Positions 16,052 through 21,395 of a DNA stretch of 24,745 nucleotides are shown piece after piece. The number at the start of each line of letters is the position of its first letter. Position 1 is the first letter of the stretch. The stretch lies in contig DJPQ01000100.1 in the NCBI GenBank assembly GCA_002439805.1, positions 1 through 24,745 on the forward strand, read 5' to 3'. Below the pieces are notes generated by a model. It saw only the letters and a list, made by a program, of their open reading frames with translations. It made no database searches and was not told the DNA's origin. The stretch is from Bacteroidales bacterium UBA6408 (GTDB lineage Bacteria > Bacteroidota > Bacteroidia > Bacteroidales > UBA932). Position numbers and translations under genes: made by a program.

Positions 16052-17098
16052 ATGCAGAAGACATTGACCTTCATACTGTTCAGTTACCTGTCGCTGTTCG
16101 TCGGCAGCGTAGTCCGCGAGCCTGCCCCGTCGCCGCCGATTCGGAGACTCGACCGTCCGGACACGGCGACTGTCTGTGTGCTCGGAGACATGATGATGCA
16201 CTCGGCGCAGATTTCCGAGGGGGGCTGGAGGGAGAGCCTGCGGCTGATTCGCCCGCTTCTTGAAGAGGCGACGGTCAGCATAGCGAACATGGAATTCACC
16301 CTCGCCGGCAAGCCGTACAGCGGCTACCCCAGCTTCAGCGCCCCCGAAGAGTACGCGCTGACTGCGGCGGACTGCGGCATCGATGTCTTCCTGACGGCCA
16401 ACAACCACATCACGGACAAGGGAGCGGCAGGGCTTGGGCGCACGCTACGGCTCTACGACCGTCTCCACGACTCCCTCGGCATCTTCCACACGGGCTGCGA
16501 CTCCCTCTCGGCACCGCTATTCATACGGGCAAACAACATCCGGCTCGGCATCGTGAACGCGACCTACGGGACAAACAGCGGAATCAGGGGCACTTCCGTC
16601 AACTGGCTCGGCGACACGGAGAGGCTCCGCAGAACGATTGCCGACTCTGCCGCAGCATCCGACTTCACGATTGTCCTTCCGCACTGGGGCGAGGAGTACC
16701 GGACGAGGCACAATGCCGCCCAGGAGAGCACGGCACGGATTCTCGCCGAAGCCGGGGCCGACATCATCGTCGGAGCGCACCCGCACGTGGTTCAGGACAC
16801 AGCGTCAGTATCAGGTATTCCCGTCCTCTACTCCCTCGGCAACGCCCTCTCCAACATGAGCGCCCGCGGCACGCAGCTGGAACTGATGGTGCGCCTGACG
16901 CTGATCCGCGACCACAGCGGCACCCGCCTCGCCTCCACCGAACTTATCTGGCTCTGGTGCTCCCGCCCCGGAGGCTTCGACTCGCACTATACCGTCATCC
17001 CCGTCGCCGACTACTCCGACCGCCGTGACCTCTGGCAGAACCCCGCCGACCACGACAGGATGCTCGCCACCTGGAAAAGATTGAATTTCTGCAAATAA
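16052..17098 (+). CDS. CapA family (poly-gamma-glutamate capsule type) metallophosphatase-fold protein
   Basis: A 348-residue protein with an N-terminal hydrophobic segment (TFILFSYLSLFVGSVV) that anchors or exports it. The CapA/PGA_cap domain motifs are present in order: GDMMMH (45-50), NME at 79-81, NNHITDKG (117-124), HWGEEY (211-216) and GAHPHVVQ (241-248), then SLGN. These His, Asp and Asn residues form the metal site of the calcineurin-like fold, so the enzyme looks intact. No capB or capC homologue is nearby, so it is unlikely to make a poly-glutamate capsule here; a lone cell-envelope hydrolase is more plausible (inference). Start ATG 16052 is chosen for the hydrophobic N terminus. 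phoH starts 19 bases after its stop. Confidence 0.85.
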   Translation: MQKTLTFILFSYLSLFVGSVVREPAPSPPIRRLDRPDTATVCVLGDMMMHSAQISEGGWRESLRLIRPLLEEATVSIANMEFTLAGKPYSGYPSFSAPEEYALTAADCGIDVFLTANNHITDKGAAGLGRTLRLYDRLHDSLGIFHTGCDSLSAPLFIRANNIRLGIVNATYGTNSGIRGTSVNWLGDTERLRRTIADSAAASDFTIVLPHWGEEYRTRHNAAQESTARILAEAGADIIVGAHPHVVQDTASVSGIPVLYSLGNALSNMSARGTQLELMVRLTLIRDHSGTRLASTELIWLWCSRPGGFDSHYTVIPVADYSDRRDLWQNPADHDRMLATWKRLNFCK

Positions 17099-17111
17099 AT
17101 AGTTATTTTTG
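17081..17111 (+). promoter_or_regulatory. phoH promoter, nearly leaderless
   Basis: TTGA at 17081-17084, 19 bases, then TATTTTTG at 17104-17111 matches the Bacteroidetes -33/-7 pattern. The -33 half lies inside the last codons of the CapA-like gene. The phoH ATG is at 17118, only 6 bases past the -7 element, which is where transcription itself should begin. The transcript would have no leader or one of a few bases. Confidence 0.5.
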
Positions 17112-17117
17112 CGGTAT

Positions 17118-18053
17118 ATGAAAAAGACGATTACACTTGAGGCGATTGACCCCATTGAGATTTACGGGCCGGCTAACAGGCTTTTGGAGGCACTTTGCGC
17201 TTATTTTCCTAAGTTGAAGGTGGTGGCACGGGGAAATGAGCTGCTTTTGGACGGGATGCAGGACGACATCATCGGGTTCAACGAGAAGCTCAGCAGGCTG
17301 ATTGAGAAGAGGATGCACAAGAGGTCGCTCTCGACCTACGATGTGGAGGAGCTTTTCGAGGGCGGGAACGCTGCGGAGGAGTTCATGGTGCACTCGGACG
17401 CGCCGATTGTGTTCGGGAACGACGGGAAGCCGATAAAGGCGCGGAATGCCACGCAGGAGAAGATGGTTAAGGCATATTTCGAGAACGACCTGCTCTTTGC
17501 CGTGGGGCCTGCGGGGACGGGAAAGACTTATGTGGCCATCGCACTGGCAGTGAGGGCGCTGAAGAACCGTGAGGTGAAGAGGATTATACTCACGCGGCCG
17601 GCGGTGGAGGCCGGGGAAAGGCTCGGATTTCTGCCGGGAGACCTCAAGGACAAGCTCGACCCGTATCTCCAGCCGCTCTACGACGCCCTCGGGGACATGA
17701 TTCCGCCTAAGAAGCTTCAGGAATTCATAGCCGACGGGACAATTCAGATTGCGCCGCTCGCCTATATGCGCGGACGCACCCTCGACCGCGCCTGTGTGAT
17801 TCTCGACGAGGCGCAGAACACCAACCTCGGACAGCTCAAGATGTTCCTCACGCGAATGGGCCGCGACGCGAAGTTCATCGTCACCGGCGACGCCTCCCAG
17901 GTCGATCTTCCCAACAAGTCCGACAGCGGTCTGCTCCGGGGAATGAAACTCGTGGAGGGAATCAAGGGCATCGCCTGCATCCGCTTCACCAACGCCGACA
18001 TTGTGCGGCATCCTTTAGTCACAAAAATCGTCAAGGCGTTCGACGGCGAATAG
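17118..18053 (+). CDS. phoH: PhoH-like ATPase
   Basis: PhoH-like proteins are cytoplasmic P-loop NTPases linked to RNA metabolism; the exact reaction is unsettled. The 311-residue product has an N-terminal domain (about 1-95), then the NTPase core: Walker A GPAGTGKT at 130-137, the segment LTRPAVEAGERLGFLPGDLK, Walker B VILDEAQN at 227-234, and GDASQVDLP near the end. The whole family pattern is intact. The frame could begin nine bases earlier at TTG, but ATG 17118 is preferred. No ybeY, the usual partner in other phyla, is adjacent. It may be transcribed both from the upstream CapA-like gene and from its own promoter. The composite hairpin copy 2 begins 8 bases after the stop. Confidence 0.93.
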   Translation: MKKTITLEAIDPIEIYGPANRLLEALCAYFPKLKVVARGNELLLDGMQDDIIGFNEKLSRLIEKRMHKRSLSTYDVEELFEGGNAAEEFMVHSDAPIVFGNDGKPIKARNATQEKMVKAYFENDLLFAVGPAGTGKTYVAIALAVRALKNREVKRIILTRPAVEAGERLGFLPGDLKDKLDPYLQPLYDALGDMIPPKKLQEFIADGTIQIAPLAYMRGRTLDRACVILDEAQNTNLGQLKMFLTRMGRDAKFIVTGDASQVDLPNKSDSGLLRGMKLVEGIKGIACIRFTNADIVRHPLVTKIVKAFDGE

Positions 18054-18061
18054 CGGCGAAT

Positions 18062-18142
18062 CTGCTGCGTTACGCCGTGTTGCCAAAATCCTCGCAACCT
18101 CAAGGTTGCTCCGGTATTTGACAGCACGGCAAGCCTTGCATC
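18062..18142. repeat. composite hairpin, copy 2 (3' of phoH)
   Basis: Core TCCTCGCAACC-TCAA-GGTTGCTCCGG at 18089-18114 with inner stem GCAACC/GGTTGC. Outer arms GCCGTGTTGCCAAAA (18074-18088) and TATTTGACAGCACGGC (18115-18130) pair imperfectly, with one G-T wobble and one mismatch in the first 14 positions. The arm sequence is unrelated to copies 1 and 3, but complementarity is kept. Flanks (CTGCTGCGTTAC at 18062-18073 and GCCTTGCAT at 18133-18141) match those of copy 1 in reverse orientation. It directly follows phoH and could end its transcript. Confidence 0.75.
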
Positions 18143-18190
18143 TTCACCACTCTTCGCCGTCTCACTAGAGCAGTTTCAAACACAAAACCA

Positions 18191-18274
18191 CCTCAAATGA
18201 CCAAACAAAATCGCCTCAAATGACCAAACAAAATCGCCTCAAATGACCAAACAAAATCGTCTCAAATGACCAAA
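18191..18274. repeat. 23-bp tandem repeat, about 3.7 copies
   Basis: Three perfect or near-perfect 23-bp units (18191-18213, 18214-18236, 18237-18259) and a fourth partial unit (18260-18274). Each contains CTCAAATGACCAAAC followed by AAAATCG; unit four starts T instead of C and diverges after CCAAA. A degenerate trace of a further unit lies at about 18176-18190. There are no spacers between units. The array ends about 15 bases before the -33 region of the ATPase gene promoter, the position of operator sites. Confidence 0.85.
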
Positions 18275-18288
18275 TTAGCCCTATTCTA

Positions 18289-18319
18289 TTTCTCTTTTTA
18301 TAAAAGTTATGTACCTTTG
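18289..18319 (+). promoter_or_regulatory. promoter of the AAA ATPase/DUF4143 gene
   Basis: TACCTTTG at 18312-18319 fits TAnnTTTG; TTTC at 18289-18292 lies 19 bases upstream as a weak -33. The ATG at 18337 is 17 bases past the element, so the leader would be only about 11-14 bases. The 23-bp repeat array sits immediately upstream. Confidence 0.5.
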
Positions 18320-18336
18320 TAACAAAGATTAAGAGT

Positions 18337-19611
18337 ATGGAATATAGGAAAAGAGCCGCAGACCAACTTTTGGCAGACAAATTAGATGCAATGGGCGCAG
18401 TCTTGATTGAAGGACCAAAGGCTTGCGGAAAGACGACAACAGCCGAGCAAATGGCCAGAAGCATTCTATATATGGATGATCCTTTGAAAAAGGAGCAATA
18501 TATGCAGATGGCCCAGACAAACATCCGATACTTGCTTGAAGGTCCTAATCCGAGATTGATTGACGAGTGGCAAGAAGTGCCACAATTTTGGGACGCAATT
18601 CGATTTGAAGTGGACCATCGGGAAGGCGATGGACTGTTCATGCTTACCGGTTCTGCCGTACCGGTACATTCCGACGAAATCCACCATTCGGGCACAGGAC
18701 GATTCGGATGGCTGACTATGCGTCCTATGAGCCTATGGGAATCCGGTGAATCAAATGGAGAAGTCAGTCTGGCATCGCTGTTCAACCAACGGACGAATGT
18801 CCAGGCAAGCAGTAAATTGGATTTGAATTCATTGGCATTTGCAGTATGTCGCGGCGGATGGCCAAAATCTTTGCAGAAGAAAACAGAAACAGCCGCGCTG
18901 ATGCAGGCGAAAGAATATTATCGGGCAATCTGCAACTCTGACATCTCCCGTGCGGATGGAGTCGAAAGAGATGCAGAGAGGGCAAAAAGGATAATGCGTT
19001 CCTATGCAAGGCATCAGGGAAGTCAGGCAAGTATCCCGACAATTCTTGCAGATGTCGCGGCAAACGAACCTGTTGGCATCAGCGATGAAACCATAAAATC
19101 CTATCTGTCCGCCCTACGAAAGATTTTTGTCATAGAGGATATGCCGGCATGGAATCCGAACCTTCGCAGCAAGACAGCAATACGGACTTCAGACACAAGA
19201 TATTATGTAGATCCGTCAATTGCGGCAGCCGCTCTCGGATTGGGGCCAAATGACCTGATAAACGACCTCAATACCTTCGGACTTCTGTTAGAGACCCTTT
19301 GCATACGCGATTTGAGAGTGTATGCAGAATCTCTCTACGGGACAGTCTATCACTACAGAGACAGCAACGGGTTGGAATGCGACGCCGTAATCCATCTGGA
19401 AAACGGTTCATACGGACTCGTTGAGATAAAACTTGGCGGCAACAAACTGATAGAGGAGGGAGCGCACACACTTAACAAGCTGTCCGAGATAATCGACACG
19501 GCAAGGATGAAATATCCGTCATTCAAAATGGTTCTTACCGGCGTCGGAGACTATGCCTACAAAAGGACAGACGGCGTACTTGTCATCCCTATCGGTTGTC
19601 TGAGGCCGTAA
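18337..19611 (+). CDS. AAA ATPase with C-terminal DUF4143 domain
   Basis: A 424-residue member of the large AAA_14/DUF4143 family, common in accessory regions of Bacteroidetes and archaea; no biochemical role is firmly established. Walker A GPKACGKT is at 26-33 and a Walker B-like LIDEWQEVP at 74-82, followed by LTGSA (103-107), the sensor-like stretch. The C-terminal part has the order Asp349, then VEIK at 362-365 (CDAVIHLENGSYGLVEIKLG), which resembles a PD-(D/E)xK nuclease core. The gene is visibly AT-richer than its flanks, suggesting it arrived by transfer. It has its own promoter with an upstream repeat array. Its stop abuts the stop of the convergent small gene with no base between. 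It appears intact. Confidence 0.9.
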   Translation: MEYRKRAADQLLADKLDAMGAVLIEGPKACGKTTTAEQMARSILYMDDPLKKEQYMQMAQTNIRYLLEGPNPRLIDEWQEVPQFWDAIRFEVDHREGDGLFMLTGSAVPVHSDEIHHSGTGRFGWLTMRPMSLWESGESNGEVSLASLFNQRTNVQASSKLDLNSLAFAVCRGGWPKSLQKKTETAALMQAKEYYRAICNSDISRADGVERDAERAKRIMRSYARHQGSQASIPTILADVAANEPVGISDETIKSYLSALRKIFVIEDMPAWNPNLRSKTAIRTSDTRYYVDPSIAAAALGLGPNDLINDLNTFGLLLETLCIRDLRVYAESLYGTVYHYRDSNGLECDAVIHLENGSYGLVEIKLGGNKLIEEGAHTLNKLSEIIDTARMKYPSFKMVLTGVGDYAYKRTDGVLVIPIGCLRP

Positions 19612-19884
19612 CTAGTCCAAGCGTATCAAAACATGCCTATGTGGAAATTCGCCATCGGCTTCCACAGAAACCAAGCCATTACCGATACCCGCTATTTTAC
19701 GAAAATAAGAGTTTTTCATTGACGATTGATCCGGTGATACAACCCGACCATTGTAAAATATAACATCCTCACCCATTGCATCTATGCGTTTAACAAGTTT
19801 ATGATTATTAAGATCATATATTATAAACAATGGATTATTGCACCCCACATACGGACTTTCTGTTCTAAGCCTAACTTTATTCAT
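19612..19884 (-). CDS. small hypothetical protein (90 aa), AT-rich
   Basis: From ATG 19884 the frame encodes 90 residues (MNKVRLRTESPYVGCNNPLF at the start). No family was recognised. The pattern of short beta-prone segments with turns (FIIYDLNNHKLVKRI, VIFYNGRVVSP, GLVSVEADGEFPHRHVLIRL) looks like the last blades of a beta-propeller or another all-beta domain, so it may be a truncated 3' remnant of a longer gene (inference). The frame remains open upstream (GTG 19899 is possible) until it runs into composite hairpin copy 3, consistent with the 5' part having been replaced. No ribosome-binding site or promoter is evident. Base composition matches the ATPase gene rather than the surrounding chromosome. 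Confidence 0.4.
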   Translation of the reverse strand: MNKVRLRTESPYVGCNNPLFIIYDLNNHKLVKRIDAMGEDVIFYNGRVVSPDQSSMKNSYFRKIAGIGNGLVSVEADGEFPHRHVLIRLD

Positions 19885-19902
19885 TGGGGGCAAGTCCACG
19901 CA

Positions 19903-19970
19903 CGCGAAAGCCCCTGAATCCTTGCAACCATCAGGTTGCTCCGGTTCAGGGGCTTTCGCGTAACGAAGCG
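19903..19970. repeat. composite hairpin, copy 3 (3' of TPR gene)
   Basis: A perfect 16-bp outer stem (CGCGAAAGCCCCTGAA at 19903-19918 with TTCAGGGGCTTTCGCG at 19945-19960) surrounds the core TCCTTGCAACC-ATCA-GGTTGCTCCGG (19919-19944). The core is in the same orientation as copy 2 and opposite to copy 1. GTAACGAAGCG follows at 19960-19970, similar to the flank of copy 1. A further small hairpin GAAGCG-CTC-CGCTTC lies just beyond. It sits about 20 bases past the 3' end of the TPR gene, so it may also end the gyrA-TPR transcript. Confidence 0.8.
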
Positions 19971-19989
19971 CTCCGCTTCTTTGGCGCGT

Positions 19990-21351
19990 TTACTGCTGAC
20001 TATTTTTTACGATTTCGTCGTACTTCTTGTAGGCGGCCTCGTATTCAGGTCCCTGGGAGACGAAACGGTAGTAGATGTTCTTGAGGTAGAGGGCGATGTT
20101 GTTCTTTATGCTCTCGTCCTTTGAAACGGCGTATGCCTTCTCGAACGGCTCGATGGCGTCCTTGAGGCACTGCTCGAACTGAGCGACGAGTTCCTCGTAT
20201 TTCTTGTCGTCCATCTCGTTGGAAGCCTGCTCGGAGAGAGCCACGGCGTTCTCGTAGAGCATAATGCCGGCTCCGATGTAGCCGAACTCGTAGTCAGGGT
20301 TGATTTCCGCACACTTGTAGTAGGCATCCTTCGCCGCCTGCTGGTTGCCGAGCTGCTTGTAGATGTTGCCCTTCACATAGTAGAGGGATGCGTTGTTCGG
20401 CTCGTTGGCAATTGCCGCGTCAATTAGGGTGAAGAGTTTGTCCGGATCCTCGTTGTTCTCGATGTAGAAGTTGATGAGAGAGATGAGGATGCTCTGACTG
20501 TCGGGGTATTTCTGGAAGCCGGTCTCAAGAACCTGCCTTGCAGCCTCCTTGTCACCGAGCTTGTTGTTGATGTCGTGAAGCTTGGCGAACACCTCGCCGC
20601 CCTCGTAGTAGTAGCCGTTTGCAAGGCAGGTCTCGAAGAAACCCTTGGCACGCCGGTACTCGGCAACGGCAGCAAGCGAATCCGTCTGAGCAAGAGCATT
20701 GGCATAAGCCCAGGCTGTGAAACCGGCGTTATAGACGGCCGTGGTGTCGAGACGGTTGCTTGGCGGGGTCATGGCAGCATTCGCCGCATTCTCGAAGTCA
20801 AGGCTTGAAGTCTTGAGGTTTCCGAGAGTGTATTCGTTCATTCCCTCTGTGAGGTACTTTCCGGAAATGTCGTTGAGAGCCTCGGTGATGGCCTTGCTCT
20901 TCTTGCCCGCCGGGTCGAGCTCGCCGGCCTTGGCATAAGCCTCCACCGCCTTAGCGAGGGCATCCTCATAGACCGGCTTAGTCACTTTGATGAGGACGAG
21001 CTGTCCCTGCTGGTTGAAATAGAGTTCCTTGTCGGCGAACACCTGCTTCTGGCAAGGAGATCCGCCGAGTTCGACTGTCTCCACGGAGATAGGCTGCGCA
21101 TTTCCTGTCACAAGCTGAATCTCGGCCTGAGAGGCTCCTGTCCAGAGCTGTCCGGCAGGACCGTTGTAGGCATCCACATAAGCCTTCCCTATCTTCATCC
21201 ATGTGTCCGGCTTTCCGGCCTTCTTAGGATTCTCGGCGGCGGCCTCAGCCTTCTCTACGGCCGAGCGCAGCGCCTCGGGTGACTTCTGCTGTGCAGTTGC
21301 AATCATTGCTGACGAAAGCAGAACTGTCAATGCGATTAAAGTCTTTTTCAT
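19990..21351 (-). CDS. secreted TPR-repeat protein
   Basis: A 453-residue protein with a cleavable signal peptide (MKKTLIALTVLLSSAMIATA, then QQ), so it is exported to the periplasm or outer membrane. The middle and C-terminal part carries tetratricopeptide repeats, clearest at ASLYYVKGNIYKQLGNQQAA followed by KDAYYKCAEINPDYEFGYIG, and at FFETCLANGYYYEGGEVFAK. TPRs mediate protein-protein contact; the partner is unknown. Start ATG 21351 is preferred over the longer frame because it begins the signal peptide. It follows gyrA by 44 bases on the same strand; the gyrA-TPR order is, as I recall, also found in Bacteroides. Hairpin copy 3 lies just downstream. Confidence 0.85.
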   Translation of the reverse strand: MKKTLIALTVLLSSAMIATAQQKSPEALRSAVEKAEAAAENPKKAGKPDTWMKIGKAYVDAYNGPAGQLWTGASQAEIQLVTGNAQPISVETVELGGSPCQKQVFADKELYFNQQGQLVLIKVTKPVYEDALAKAVEAYAKAGELDPAGKKSKAITEALNDISGKYLTEGMNEYTLGNLKTSSLDFENAANAAMTPPSNRLDTTAVYNAGFTAWAYANALAQTDSLAAVAEYRRAKGFFETCLANGYYYEGGEVFAKLHDINNKLGDKEAARQVLETGFQKYPDSQSILISLINFYIENNEDPDKLFTLIDAAIANEPNNASLYYVKGNIYKQLGNQQAAKDAYYKCAEINPDYEFGYIGAGIMLYENAVALSEQASNEMDDKKYEELVAQFEQCLKDAIEPFEKAYAVSKDESIKNNIALYLKNIYYRFVSQGPEYEAAYKKYDEIVKNSQQ

Positions 21352-21395
21352 GATATTCAAATTTTGATGTGTTATTTTTTCTCCGTCTTCAATAA

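Noticed and set aside
16052..17098. Poly-gamma-glutamate capsule locus
   Set aside because: Only a CapA-like gene is present; no capB, capC or pgs homologue lies nearby.
18191..18274. CRISPR array
   Set aside because: Units are contiguous 23-bp repeats with no spacers, and there are no cas genes nearby.
18337..19884. Toxin-antitoxin pair (ATPase plus small gene)
   Set aside because: The two genes converge instead of forming an operon, the small one lacks a clear start site, and neither matches a known toxin or antitoxin.
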